DNA of 64,000 bases from Larix kaempferi (lineage: Eukaryota; Streptophyta; Pinopsida; Pinales; Pinaceae), in contig BSBM01000764.1 of NCBI GenBank assembly GCA_027924585.1, positions 2,126,001 to 2,190,000 on the forward strand, in the 5' to 3' direction. The notes below the pieces were generated by a model that saw only the letters and a program-made list of their open reading frames with translations, ran no database searches and was not told the DNA's origin. Position numbers and translations under genes: made by a program. Positions 34,332-45,469 of the stretch are shown here, piece by piece; the stretch's first letter is position 1; each line of letters opens with the position of its first letter.

Positions 34332-34343
34332 GCTCTGATACCA
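34332..34343 (-). other. tRNA-Met primer-binding site of copia C unit 1
   Basis: TGGTATCAGAGC on the minus strand, directly next to the middle LTR. The same site for unit 2 is at 40868-40879. Confidence 0.92.
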
Positions 34344-34948
34344 TGTTAAATTTTGAGCATTAATTCACAATACTCTTGGATATTTACTGAGAGAATAACA
34401 TATATAGTATATCAATGGATAACAATCACAATAAGCATGACAAGCATCACAAGAATCAAAAGCATGAGGGACAAGAGACGTAGAGTTTCCATGGGGAAAA
34501 CCCTAAGGTGAAAAACCCCACAACTTCCTCAGAGATAGAGAGAGAAATGGCTCAACCAAAGTAAAACAAAAATACACTTGAGATAGTCTCCTAGAGCAGA
34601 TGATTCTCCTCCCCACTAGTGAGCCACTTTCTGAGTGAGAGAAGTGTGACTTTTCGAATGATCCAAATAGAGATCTCCCAATCTCTATTTATACTTAACC
34701 CATTTTCCCAATTACACTATGGGGCCGACTTGTCTATCTAGATACATCCATAATATAATATATATTTTAGGGCCGACCCCAAACATGGTGGTCTAATAAC
34801 CCATCGACAAGTACACACACTTGCGACACTTGTCAATCCACATGACGACACTTCCTTATAGAGGAATAACACATCTCTAATAAGGGTACAATAAATATAT
34901 ATGAAATACATAGATGAAATACATTCCGAAGTTACATATACATCAACA
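34344..34948 (-). repeat. Copia C LTR 2 (middle LTR shared by both units)
   Basis: 605 bp, TGTTAAA...CATCAACA. It has the primer site of unit 1 on its left and the polypurine tract of unit 2 on its right, so it is both the 5' LTR of unit 1 and the 3' LTR of unit 2. No target duplication is seen around it. Confidence 0.93.
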
Positions 34949-35149
34949 CTCCCTCTTAACTAGGAAGGTATTTCTTGACACAGATCTCCTAGACAAGTCT
35001 TCTTCTCAGGATCATCGTCATCATCATCGTCACTGCTGCTGCTATCTCAACCAATCTCTGCTTCTACTCATCATAGGAAGTTCTACAGAGCCAGTCCTTT
35101 TTCATACTGGATTTGGGCCCACCACCTACAGGTCTTCGTCATCACTAGC

Positions 35150-36190
35150 CATACTATGGAATCTTCATGACTTATTACGTGCATCACAAAACCTCGAAAG
35201 AGCATCCCAGGCTGTTACGAGCACACGGCTCTACCTATAGGATCTCCCAGGACCATATTATATGTGACCTCACCACAAAACCTCACAAGAGCATCCCAAG
35301 CTGTTACGAGCACATAGATCTACCTATAGGATCTCCCAGGGACATATTATATGTGGTCATGGAAAAACCTCGCAAGAGCATCCCAGGACTTATTACGAGC
35401 ATATAGGTCAACCTATCGGATCTACTAGGGACATATTATATGCCATAGGACAAAATCTCGAAAGAGCATCTGCCAGATATCCCAGGGCCCGATTATATGC
35501 CATAGGTAAAACCTCGAAAGACTATCTGCAGATCTCCCAGGGCCAAATTATATGTCCTCCCAGAGAAAAACCTCGAAAGAGCATTTTCCAGATATCCCAG
35601 GGCCAAATTATATGTCATAGGAAAAACCTCGAAAGATTATCTGCAAATATCCCAAAGCCAAATTATATGCTCATCTGCACAACCTGATGCATATCCATAG
35701 AGTATCAACCTGATACTCACCATACATCATCCCGATGTACACATGATCATCCTAATGTACACATGATCATCCTGATCATCATCACTGCAACATCCTGCTG
35801 CATGTCATCTGGAGCAACATCCTGAAGCTCGTCATTCATGATCATCCTGATCATACAATGCATCTACGTGATGCATACCAAGTATCTACCTAATACATAT
35901 CATCATACATGATCCACCTGATCATATAGTGTATCCACCTAATACAAATACAAATACATGATACATATCACCATACATGATCCACCAGATCATACAATGT
36001 ATCCACCTGATACATATACAGATACATGGTCCAAGCATCCAACATCATGCATATACAAAATACATACAAATGATCCTACTGATCATATCCAACATCCAAC
36101 ATTATGTGTTTATACATATAAATGATCCAACTGATCATATCCAGCATCCAACATGATGCATACATACATATAAAAATGATCCAACTGATC
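35150..36190 (-). repeat. Repeat-rich 3' untranslated region of copia C unit 2
   Basis: The same two repeat families as in unit 1: the AACCTCGAAAGAGCATC / CCAGGGCCATATTATATG array, then the ATGATCCACCTGATCATA array. Small copy-number and sequence differences from unit 1 exist, for example an extra CATGATCATCCTAATGTACA near 35742. Confidence 0.8.
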
Positions 36191-36306
36191 ATATAAAGTA
36201 GAACCCAGAAAATCATCCTGATGCTCATCATCCAACGCTTACATCCAAATCCATGTGAAGGATCCTCCTTCCAACATGCTTGGAATGTCTTCATCAAATG
36301 TGTCTA

Positions 36307-36876
36307 TCACTTCTTCCTCGAAGTGTCATCAATCTGAAGAATGCCAAGCCTCTCCCTGAAGTACTTGAACTTCACCCTGGCTAGTGGCTTCGTCAGCACA
36401 TCTGCAATCTGCTCGTCCGTCGCAATGTACAGGAGCTTCACAACTCCTCTCTGCACCATATCCTTGATATAGTGATATTTGATCTCTATGTGTTTCGACC
36501 TGTAATGAAACACTGGGTTCTCGGACAACAAGATACCAGTAGCATCCAGCAGGAGATCAAATAACTCAGACAGTAGCTTCCATAGCCATATTGCCTCACA
36601 ACTAGCTGAACAGGCTGCAACATACTCTGCCTCAACTGTACTCAATGCTATGCAGGACTGCTTCCTGCTAAACAAAGAGATCACACCTAATCCCATACTA
36701 AAGCAGCATCCATATGTGCTCTTCCTATCTGTAGCACTGCCAGCCCAATCTGAAACAACATAACCCTGCAGGTTAAACTTTTGATTCGTTTCATACTTGA
36801 GCCCATAATCCACTGTACCCTTCAGGTACCTCAGAACATGCTTTACAGCAACTAGGTGAACACTCCTCAGATCCAT
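36307..36876 (-). pseudogene. Copia C unit 2 RNase H (189 codons open)
   Basis: Continuous from MDLRSVHLVAVKHVLRYL through the AEYVAACSASCEAIWLWKLL block to VLTKPLARVKFKYFRERLG. Compared with unit 1 a short segment around DNQSCVKLS is deleted (LLDATGILLSENPVFH). The upstream junction to RT is broken. Confidence 0.86.
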
Positions 36877-36994
36877 CAGGAATTAGCTCAATGTGTTCAC
36901 AGCAAAGCAAATATCCAGTCTCATGTTCATCAGGTACATCAAATACCCAACCAACTAATGATACATAGAGAAATCAACTGGCTCAGATGAAGCA

Positions 36995-37687
36995 TCACAT
37001 AGAAGCTTTAGATTCGATGCCGTAGGTGTGGCCATGGCCTCGCAATCCATCATCCTGAATCTCTTTAGGATATCTACTGTGTACTTTCCTTGACCAAGGA
37101 AGATCCCCTGCACTCTGCCACACCTCCATACCTAGGAAATAATGCATCATTCCTAAATATTTCATATCGAACTCGGCAACAAGCTTCCTCTTGGTATCTT
37201 CATCTCCTATTACAAAGAATTCATCCACATACAGGTGTAGAATCATAGGATTCCCTTCTTCAACCTTGTAGTAAAGGTTGGAATCCGCTTTACTCTTGGT
37301 AAAGCCCAAACTAGATAGGAAACTGTCAATTCTACCATACCAGGTTCTGGGAGCTTGTTTCAAGCCATACAAGGCTTTCTTCAATCTGCACACATATGAC
37401 TCCCTGTCATGTATTTCAAAACCGAGTGGCTGCTCCACATATACTTCCTCTTCAACTACACCATTCAGGAAAGCAGTCTTAACATCCATCTGGTGTATTT
37501 TCCATTTCATTGCTGTAGCCAGGGAAAGTACTATTCTGATGGAAGTATACGTGGCTACAGGTGTAAAAGTTTTTTCATAATATATTCCCTCTTTCTGAGA
37601 GAAGCCATGAGCTACAAATCTTGCCTTGTATTTCTCTACACTGCCATCTATAGCATGCTTGATTTTGTAGATCCATTTGGAAGTCAC
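36995..37687 (-). pseudogene. Copia C unit 2 reverse transcriptase, YVDD changed to YVDE
   Basis: RT is open from TSKWIYKIKHAIDGSVEKY through QMDVKTAFLNGVVEEEVYVE and [16 protein letters not shown]. The catalytic box at 37220-37231 is Y-V-D-E, and about five residues that follow in unit 1 (DRLIA) are missing, leaving GDEDTKRK. Later it shifts frame near the LPWSRKVHS text. Catalytically dead for two reasons. Confidence 0.86.
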
Positions 37688-37699
37688 AACAAACTTCTC

Positions 37700-38720
37700 T
37701 TAAGGTCTTGGGACAACATCCCAAACATCATTCTTCATTATTGATTGGTATTCCTCAACCATGGCATCCTTCCATTCTTTCTTTTTCGCTGCTTCTTCAT
37801 AATTGGAAGGCTCTTTGTTCATAATGTCACAGAGCAAAGCAACATAGCTGGTATGTGATCTGGTTCTCTTCTTTGCTCTGTGCTCTTCTTCTGGAATGCC
37901 AAATCTTTCTACATCTTGAATGAGCTCTCTAGCCCATGCAAGTTTCCTCTTGTGAGAGTTATCCTCACGGGGTGGATCTACAGGTTCTTGCGGATCTTCA
38001 AAGTCACGAACAACTTCTGGAACTGCTTCAGTCATGGTAGTGTCTTGAAATCTAGTTTCCTTAGGTTCTTCATAAACTTCGATAGGTGCCTTCCTTGATT
38101 TGATGAATGTTGAGTTTTCATCAAATGTTACATCCCTACTGACATCAATCTTGTTGAACCCTGGAAAGTATATTCTGTAAGCCTTCAAGCTTTCACTGTA
38201 ACCCACAAAGATACCCTTCTTTCCTGAAGGATCTAGTTTAATCCTCTTTTCCTTTGGGACATGAGTGTATACTGGACAACCAAATATTCTGAGATGGCTG
38301 ACTTCAAGTTTCTTACAAAAGAAGACCTCTTCTGGTGCCGTGTTGTCCAATATCTTGTGGGGTGTTCTGTTCTACACATACACAGCTGTTCTATCTGCTT
38401 CTGCCCATAGATACATAGGTAGATCCTGGTCATGTAGCATTGACCTTGTTGCTTCCATGATAGTTCTGTTCTTCCTTTCTGTGACTCCATTCTGTTGAGG
38501 ATTATAAGGAGTGGTCAACTCCCTCTTAAGCCCTCAATCACTACAAAGCTTCTTGAAGTCACCTGAGGTGAATTCTCTACAATTGTCTGATCTGAATGTT
38601 TTGATCTTCTTGTCAATTTGATTCTTCATCAAGGTTTTGAATTCCTTGAACTTATTAAACACCTCATCTTTGTTATTCAAGAAGTATACCCAAGTCTTCC
38701 TTGAGAAGTCATCAATAAAT
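37700..38720 (-). pseudogene. Copia C unit 2 integrase core to linker
   Basis: Frames at 37700-38350 and 38233-38490 cover the end of the integrase core (HLRIFGCPVYTHVPKEKR, GKKGIFVGYSESLKAYR) and the acidic linker toward RT. The part from 38490 to 38720 holds the D and E catalytic region in broken frames. The TAA at 38720-38722 is shared with unit 1. Confidence 0.82.
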
Positions 38721-38722
38721 TA

Positions 38723-39364
38723 GACATAGTAAACATACCCACTAAGAGAACTTGATGACATAGGACCAGATACATCTGAGTGGATGATTTCTAGGATATC
38801 TTTTTCCTTGCTTTCACTACTTGGGAAAGCCTTCTTAATATTCTTACCTTTTGCACATCCTTTGCAAACACCTTCATGTTTGGTCTTGATTTCAGGAAGA
38901 CCCTCTACAGCCTTGCTTGCAATTGGAAGTGCCCTATAGTGCATATGAGCAAGTCTTCTATGCCAAAGTTCACTTGGCTCCATGGATTCATGCACCATGG
39001 CATGTTAAGGTTGTCCCTTCAATTTATACAAACCTTCCTCTTGCTATCCAATCACTACTGCATCATCTATGGTCTTTCCCTTTGGCCACATTAGGACTTG
39101 GCCATCCACAAATGCAACCCTCATACCTTTTGCATCCAAAGCAGAGATGGAGAGTAAGTTCTTCTTGAGCCCAGGTACATAATGGAATTCTTTCATCTTC
39201 AAAGATTTTCCAGAATCTAGGTTGTAGGAGGCTTCACCACTTCCTTTGATTGGGTATTGATAATCATCCCCAAGTTTCACCTTATGGGGTGATCCATGTT
39301 CAAATAGATTCACAAAATATTCCTTAAACCCAGTCATGTGTTTCGAAGCCCCACTATCAATCAA
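38723..39364 (-). pseudogene. Copia C unit 2 protease and zinc-binding pre-integrase
   Basis: Protease (IDSGASKHMTGFKEYF) at 39044-39364 ends at a stop after VVIG. The next frame (38720-38998) has ELWHRRLAHMHY, CKGCAKGK and IIHSDVSGPM, then the shared TAA. Confidence 0.85.
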
Positions 39365-39408
39365 CCAATCATTACAACCATGGGAGATAGTTCCTGTGAG
39401 AGCAGAGA

Positions 39409-40353
39409 TTAGAACATACTCTTCTTCACTTGATGAGTCATTGTTACTATCATCAATTTCTGCCCTAGCCTTCTTCTTTGGAGGTTCATCATCTTCGACA
39501 GCATGAGCATGGAACTTTCTTTTGCTGCCCTTCTTCTTCTTGCTGGAGTTGTTGTTATTATCCCTTTTGTTCTTAGGACAATATGAAGCAAAGTGACCTT
39601 CTCATTGCATGTGAAGCATCTTACATCCTTCTTATTCTTTTGATAGGATCTCTTGTAGCGAGAGTGCTCCTTCTTGGGATTGCTTCTTTTGGTATGAGCT
39701 GCAAGAGCTTGATCTTCAATCCCCATCTTTTCTTCTCGTGCCACAAGCCTTGCTTCTTCTTGTGAGCATTCTTCCCATAGTGTATTGAAGGATACCAACT
39801 TCTTTCTTGCACAGATTCCTTGAATAAAGGAGTCCCATAACCTAGGTAGGCCATTTAGAGTGGTCATGACAACTTCACCATTCTCCACTATTTCATCTAC
39901 TGCTTCTAGTTGTTCCTTAATCTGGGAGACCCTAGAAAAATAAGATTGAATGGTTTCTCCATTCTGAAACTTTACTCCTTTCAATTGGTTCCACAGGGCC
40001 ATCTTCCGATTTATGTTCTTCCCTTCAAATAGCTTGGTCAAAGAGTCAAAGATTTCCTTGGGTGTCTTTAGAGAAGACACATGGAGTATGAGATGGTCTT
40101 TAATAGAATCAACAATGATTCTCTTTGCCTTGACCAAGTTCTTCTTATGCAATACCTTGGCCTCTTCATCCTCTGGGATAGGGAAGTCTTCTTTTATATA
40201 TGAATCCAACTCATTCTCTTCTAGGATTAACCCAATCCTATACTTCCAAGCTCGGAAGTTATCATCCCCTTCAAGCTTATCCTCAAGCTTGGTTTGGTGA
40301 GACATCTTAAAGAGTACTTTAAATGGAAATAGAAAAGATTTAGGTCTTACCAC
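39409..40353 (-). CDS. Copia C unit 2 gag open frame (314 aa), frameshifted at the zinc knuckle
   Basis: It aligns with unit 1 gag from the start and has no stop in the capsid part: NFRAWKYRIGLILEENELDS, SSLKTPKEIFDSLTKLFEGK, QSYFSRVSQIKEQLEAVDEI. At the nucleocapsid (about 39600-39640) it reads RCFTCNEKVTLLHIV instead of CFTCNEKGHFASYC, because one base is missing, and the last 70 codons are out of frame. The shell-forming part looks intact, so of all C gag frames this one could most easily supply capsid protein. Confidence 0.8.
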   Translation of the reverse strand: MVRPKSFLFPFKVLFKMSHQTKLEDKLEGDDNFRAWKYRIGLILEENELDSYIKEDFPIPEDEEAKVLHKKNLVKAKRIIVDSIKDHLILHVSSLKTPKEIFDSLTKLFEGKNINRKMALWNQLKGVKFQNGETIQSYFSRVSQIKEQLEAVDEIVENGEVVMTTLNGLPRLWDSFIQGICARKKLVSFNTLWEECSQEEARLVAREEKMGIEDQALAAHTKRSNPKKEHSRYKRSYQKNKKDVRCFTCNEKVTLLHIVLRTKGIITTTPARRRRAAKESSMLMLSKMMNLQRRRLGQKLMIVTMTHQVKKSMF

Positions 40354-40879
40354 TTGAAATGTTGAAAACTGGATCTGGTCCCAGATTAGGGTTTGTCGAA
40401 AAAACCCTAAAAATTCAAAATGTGAATTTCAACTTTCTGAAAGGATAGAAAGATGCGCCTTGATGAGCTTATCAGCCTAGTGCATTTAGAATTTGAGATC
40501 AACAAAGTTTTACCCTTCAGATTTTCCTTTTTGTCCTTTCGGGTTCACTAGGGAAAGCCCTGAATTAGGGTTTGTGTTTCCCGGAGATCTACCTAGCCAA
40601 AAATCTCGATACAAATCTCTAAACTTCGATTTTGGCAAGGAGCTTCCAGCTATGTCTTCAGATTCCAGAAATTCCTATTTTTGTGGAAACCCTAATTGTT
40701 AGGGCCAAATCTAAAAATGATCAGAATTGAATTCTGATTGGACAAATAGATTCCCCGTGATGAGTAGAGTCAATCTACTATGTTGTTTTTCCAAAATCTA
40801 TGGAGAGAAACCCAATAAACAAGAAACTCATGTTTCCATTACTGCAAAATGTCTTCTTCTCAGGTTAGCTCTGATACCA

Positions 40880-41421
40880 TGTTAAATTTTGAGCATTAAT
40901 TCACAATACTCTTGGATATTTACTGAGAGAATAACATATACAGTATATCAATGGATAACAATCACAATAAGCATGACAAGCATCACAAGAATCAAAAGCA
41001 TGAGAGACAAGAGAGAGCAATGGCTCAACCAAAGTAAAACCAAAATACACTTGAGATAGTCTCCTAGAGCAGATGATCCTCGTCCTCACTAGTGAGCCAC
41101 TTTCTGAGTGAGAGAAGTGTGACTTTTCGAATGATCCAAATAGAGATCTCCCGATCTCTATTTATACTTAACCTATTTTCCCACTTACACTATGGGGGCG
41201 ACTTGTCTATCTAGATACATCCATAATATAATATATATTTCAAGGCCGACCCCACACATGGTGGTCTAATAACCCATCGGTAAGTACACACACTTGTGAC
41301 ACTTGTCAATCCACATGACGACACTTCCTTATAGAGCAATAACACATCTCTAATAAGGGTACAATAAATATATATGAAATACATAGATGAAATACATTCC
41401 GAAGTTACATATACACCAACA
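40880..41421 (-). repeat. Copia C LTR 3 (outer 5' LTR, 63 bp shorter)
   Basis: 542 bp. Compared with the other two LTRs it lacks about 63 bp between ATGAGAGACAAGAGA and GAGCAATGGCTCAACC. Followed by GGGAG, the right target duplication. Confidence 0.93.
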
Positions 41422-41426
41422 GGGAG

Positions 41427-41681
41427 TATGGATTCATGTGTTGCTTGATGTATGTAGAATAATTTCTTTCCATATTTCTTCCTTTATTCCCTCAAGACAT
41501 CCTTCTCAGCTTGTGTGAGATTGTTATATGTTATCAGATATGTTGGTGGTTCTGCATAGCCATTTTGGACTATTTCCCACATAGATTGACCTTTGAACAA
41601 AGCTTTTATAGTTAGAGACTAATATTCATAATTTTTACCTGAAAATATTGGAGTTTGCAAATTACCGGAAGTGGGAGCCAT
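41427..41681 (-). pseudogene. Copia B gag, N-terminal part
   Basis: The sequence begins MAPTSGNLQTPIFSGKNYEY with a stop where W is usual, then SLTIKALFKGQ, MWEIVQNGYAEPPTY, LTQAEKDVLRE, a stop, and KLFYIHQATHESIL. This is the N-terminal copia gag domain and joins in frame to the part ending at 27818 once array C and one GGGAG are left out. The start ATG at 41679-41681 follows a short leader after the primer site. Confidence 0.85.
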
Positions 41682-41741
41682 TCTTAATTTTTAATTACTT
41701 TTCCATTTTTTGTAATAGAGTTTATATTCTCCGTAAACCAA

Positions 41742-41753
41742 GCTCTAATACTA
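41742..41753 (-). other. Mutated primer-binding site of copia B
   Basis: TAGTATTAGAGC on the minus strand, which is TGGTATCAGAGC with two transition changes of the kind expected from long-term cytosine methylation. Confidence 0.75.
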
Positions 41754-42778
41754 GATCAAGGGAAAATTACAATGCATAGACAAGAAGAATTAACCATGCA
41801 ATAAATATATATATCTATATATATATATATATAAATATATATATATTCTTTGGACTTCGATGGACATACAATAGGAAACCCCAACTTTTACTTCGCCAAG
41901 GACTTCACTTAGATAAGCATTTACTTCGATAAGTAAACTTCACTTTGATGGGCATTTACTTGGCGGACTTTTTACTTCGCAGAACACCTCGAGATTCAAC
42001 TTCGACGAGCCCACTCTTAAATAAGCTTTATATTAAAATATTTCTTACTAAGACATAAAAACCAAAAACATTAAAATGAAACTTACCTCAAAGTTCTCTT
42101 AAACAAGCTTTATATTAAAATATTTCTTAAGTTAACACATAAAAACCAAAAACATTAAAATGAAACTTACCTCGAAGTTATTTTGCGTTAAAACATAACT
42201 TATAACTTTTACCAGTGTGAAATATTTGGGAAATATTGATTTCTTTTACAAATGGCAAATGTAAACAACATTCACACAAGTAAATCTGTACAAGATGTGC
42301 GACATGCAATATTCAACATTCTTGAGAATTAATACATAAAACTATAGACTTATATATTACTGCATTGAAATAGGGAAACTTCATCGCATTACATAGAGAT
42401 GGAATTTACTTCGATCCTTCACCTTTTACAAAGCTTGGGCTCCTAATACATTTCACAACTATGAGCTTGGGCTCACAAACACATCATGAACATTTTATTC
42501 TTCTCCTTTCTCTCTTACTCTTTTTGCTTACTCTTCCACTCTCTCTTTCTCTCTATTTTTTTCAACTCTTTCCTCTTCTACATATATACATACTTGATCT
42601 CTCTTCACCTAGAAGCTACAGAGTTACATTTAAGACTGTAATTAATTTATACGTAACAATTTTGACTTGTAGATAACAAACATGGCTGAATAAATACAAG
42701 GAAGTGTGCATGACGCCTGCTGACAATGAGTCAAGCTGTGATTTGAAATGCATCAGCTTGTAATTCATTTTTGCAACA
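41754..42778 (-). repeat. 5' LTR of copia B
   Basis: The sequence ends TTTTTGCAACA and matches the two pieces of the B 3' LTR. It includes an AT microsatellite at about 41805-41853 and many TTTACTTCG / TTCACTTCG words spaced roughly 16-25 bp. A partial internal duplication (TAAACAAGCTTTATATTAAAA and its neighbour text) occurs twice near 42016 and 42100. Confidence 0.82.
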
Positions 42779-42975
42779 AAATAAGCCATATAAATGAGGG
42801 AAAGAAGAAAACATTAAAATTTAAATTACTTTGACTACATACTGAAGAATATTACAATATATCTTCCTGTCGGAAAGTATAAAAATATAGAAAGACAAAG
42901 TCTAGAATGTGAGCGACAAGCAAATCAAACCACATCTAGAGAACCATAAAATACAATTGGAAGTGGAAGTCTTTG
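42779..42975. other. Short host flank between copia B and the DUF247 relic
   Basis: AT-rich text with no feature recognised. Confidence 0.5.
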
Positions 42976-43726
42976 ATTGGTTAGATTGCACTGCATATTT
43001 TTAATAGTACATTTGGACATCCCATTCTATTTTGGTACGTACCTCTATTTTTCTCATGTGCAGTCTTGGAAGAGACTGGATTGGCCGTTTAACCAATTCT
43101 TGCAATCATACACTAAGCAGAAGACCTACAAGAAAGAGATGGCCAAATGTATCACTGCAAGTATTCTAGCTAGGAATTGCCACAAGTTGAATATGTGTTT
43201 CTTCACAAACTTGACCATAAAAACTTTCCATTTTTTGTTATAATATCTATTTACATATTTTATAAATTTCTCAAGAAATTCAATGTTCATGATCTGAACG
43301 CACCTACCCATGCTGTTTCAAAGGATCACGACCTTCCTGTCGCCTTGGAGGTAGTTGCAGATAATTTTGTTCTCTCTCAACAATCTCACATATTCTTCAT
43401 TGTCGATTATCTTGTTCATGAAATAAGTGTAGCATGTGAAGACCAGTGCAACGGGCGCCGCCGAAGCTTCGAATGCCACCATATTTCTCAGGATTACCTC
43501 TATGTTTCTATCAAAATTTAATCTAGGTAGGGAAAGCATCGCGGTCTTCTCATCAAATTGTATTGTTGTGAGGTCACATCGGTAAGGAGGAATTGGAATT
43601 CCATAGAGTGTAAATTGACCACGGATGGAATATCTAGTTCGTCTCGCATGGGCAGAATGAGCTTAACGAACTATTCATTTCCCTTCATTTCTTCCTCCTT
43701 AGGCTTGATGGTATCTCTGTTGAAAA
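42976..43726 (-). pseudogene. DUF247 (UPF0481) protein fragment, broken
   Basis: Minus-strand frames read as the C-terminal half of the plant DUF247 family: ELDIPSVVNLHSMEFQFLL near 43600, then LSLPRLNFDRN and NIEVILRNMVAFEA with MNKIIDNEEYVRLL at 43318-43539. A cysteine/tyrosine-rich part (FLEKFIKYVNRYYNKKW) and the start of the terminal membrane segment (LARILAVIHLAISFL) follow at 43126-43311. At least two frameshifts and one stop occur, and the N-terminal half is absent because copia D begins at about 43727. The family's biochemical role is poorly known; many members are membrane-anchored. It is the only host-type protein relic I can name in this window. Confidence 0.75.
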
Positions 43727-44686
43727 GAATCAAGGGAAAATAACATAGTGCATTCAATTAAAAATTAACCATGCAGTAAATATTTCTTTTTCTTTGCTTT
43801 GGAACTTTGATAGAAACCCCAACTTTTACTTCGCAAAATACTTCACTTCGACAAGCATTAACTTCACGTAACTTTCACTTTGCATTTATGCGAAGCTCTT
43901 AACTTCACGAAATACTTTACTTCACAAAATTCTTGACTTTAAGATCCCTTTTTACTTCACATAACTTCTTATCTTCGCCGACGCAAAAAATTTCACTTCG
44001 TGGAACTCTTAAACAACCTTTATAATGAAATATTTCTTGCTAAGACATAAGAACCAAAACATTTAAGTGAAGTTTACTTCGAAGTTACTCTACATTAAAA
44101 CAAAACTTTTACCACTATGAAATATTTGAGCAATATTGATTTCTTTTACAGACCGTAAATGTAAACAACATTTACACAAGTAAATATGGAGAAGATGTGC
44201 GACATGCAATATTAAACATTCGTGAGAATGAATACATAAGACTATAGACTTATATATATTACCGCAGTAAAAATGAGAATCTTGTCGCATTACACAAAGA
44301 TGAGATTTTACTTTGATCTTTCACCTTTTACAGAGCTTGGTCTCTAAAACACATCGCATACATATTCTTCTTCTCCTTTATTTCTTGCTCTCGGTTCTTC
44401 TCTGTGTGTGTTTTTCATTCTTTCTTCTCCTACATATACACCGAATTGAGATCGCTTCACCTGGAAGCTACTGAGTTACATTTAAAGACTGTAATTAATT
44501 TCTAGCTAAGAATTTTGACTTGCAGAATACAAACGCGGCTAAATAAATACAAGGAAGTTTGCATGAAACCTACTGACAAACCGGCTGACTGTCTGTCATC
44601 TCTTCGGCTCTACGGATTGACAAAAATACTGACAGAGCCGGCACAGCCTAGATACGCATTCAGCTCGTAATTACATTTTTCTAACA
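43727..44686 (-). repeat. 3' LTR of copia D
   Basis: It shares AATTAACCATGCAGTAAAT, AACCCCAACTTTTACTTCG and the terminal TTTTTCTAACA with the B LTRs. The left edge, ATCAAGGGAAAAT, is placed by comparison with B. Confidence 0.78.
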
Positions 44687-44826
44687 CTCTCCCTTAATTA
44701 TGAGCAAATGGAGATTACAAAATAAAATTTTACAAAATGTTTCAGATTTGAAACATGCTCTATGTATGACAAAGTTCACTGTGTAGAACTTGTCACTCCT
44801 AAACAAATTCGCAGATATTATAATGT

Positions 44827-45469
44827 TTACCTTGCCAATGGTTTTGTAAATATGTCTGCTACCTGATCTTCAGACTTGCCAAATTTTAAACATATTTCTT
44901 TGTTATTTATCAATTCTTTGATAAAATGATACCTCGCGTCGATCTGCTCAGTTCTCTTGTGGTACACATGATTCTTTGACAGTGTGATAGCTAAATTGTT
45001 ATCGTAGTAAATGGTTTTGGGTTCTTGTTGGTTCTGTGATAGATCACTTAACATCTTCCACATCCAAACAACTTGACATGCAGTGCTTGTAGATGCGACA
45101 TACTTTGATTTTGCTAAATAAAGAGTTACAATGGCTTGTTTCTTTGAAGCCCATGATACAACACATGTTCCTAAATGAAATGTGTTTCCAGGCGTACTTT
45201 TTCTATCATCTATGATGCCTCCATTGCCATTGTTAGTGTATCCAATGAGTTTGAAATTTTCTGCGGTTAAATACATAATACCAAAATCTTTTGTTCCACT
45301 TACATACCTCATAATTATTTTACCTTCTTGTCAATGGGATTCTTTTGGTGACTCCATGAATATTGATATTAAACTAACTCCATACATGATGTATGGCCTT
45401 GTCGTTTTAAGATACATAAGGCTTCAAACAAGCCTTTTGAACAGCGTAGGATCTACATTGGATCCATGA
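44827..45469 (-). pseudogene. Copia D RNase H (161 codons open)
   Basis: MRYVSGTKDFGIMYL through IDDRKSTPGNTFHLG, the AKSKYVASTSTACQVVWMW block, YYDNNLAITLSKN and VADIFTKPLAR: a nearly complete copia RNase H. The expected D of GYxDSD is replaced (GYTNNGNGG), so the active site is damaged. Confidence 0.85.

Larger units (their letters stand above)
27824..41421 (-). mobile_element. Copia C tandem array: LTR-internal-LTR-internal-LTR
   Basis: Three LTRs of one family (27824-28428, 34344-34948, 40880-41421) flank two full internal regions (28429-34343 and 34949-40879), all on the minus strand. The whole array is bounded by a single target duplication, GGGAG, at 27819-27823 and 41422-41426, and the copia B gag continues on either side. 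Each internal region has its own primer site next to its 5' LTR and polypurine tract next to its 3' LTR. The middle LTR therefore serves both units. This points to LTR-mediated unequal recombination after a single insertion, or insertion of a dimeric DNA form. Confidence 0.92.
13746..42778 (-). mobile_element. Copia B, old Ty1/copia element split by nested insertions
   Basis: On the minus strand the order is 5' LTR (41754-42778), primer site (41742-41753), gag (41681 to 41427, then 27818 to 27092), protease, integrase, RT, RNase H (ending near 23816), polypurine tract (from 23727) and 3' LTR (22853-23726 plus 13746-13970). The order gag-PR-IN-RT-RH defines Ty1/copia. Two later insertions interrupt it: the giant solo LTR E in the 3' LTR, and the C array in gag, each with its own target duplication. 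All coding parts have stops and frameshifts, so B is old and dead. The outermost left edge is approximate, and no target duplication for B itself could be confirmed. Confidence 0.85.

Noticed and set aside
37278-37744. Plus-strand ORFs of about 100 codons, similar to those at 30754-31220
   Set aside because: Exact antisense shadows of the copia C RT gene in the two units.
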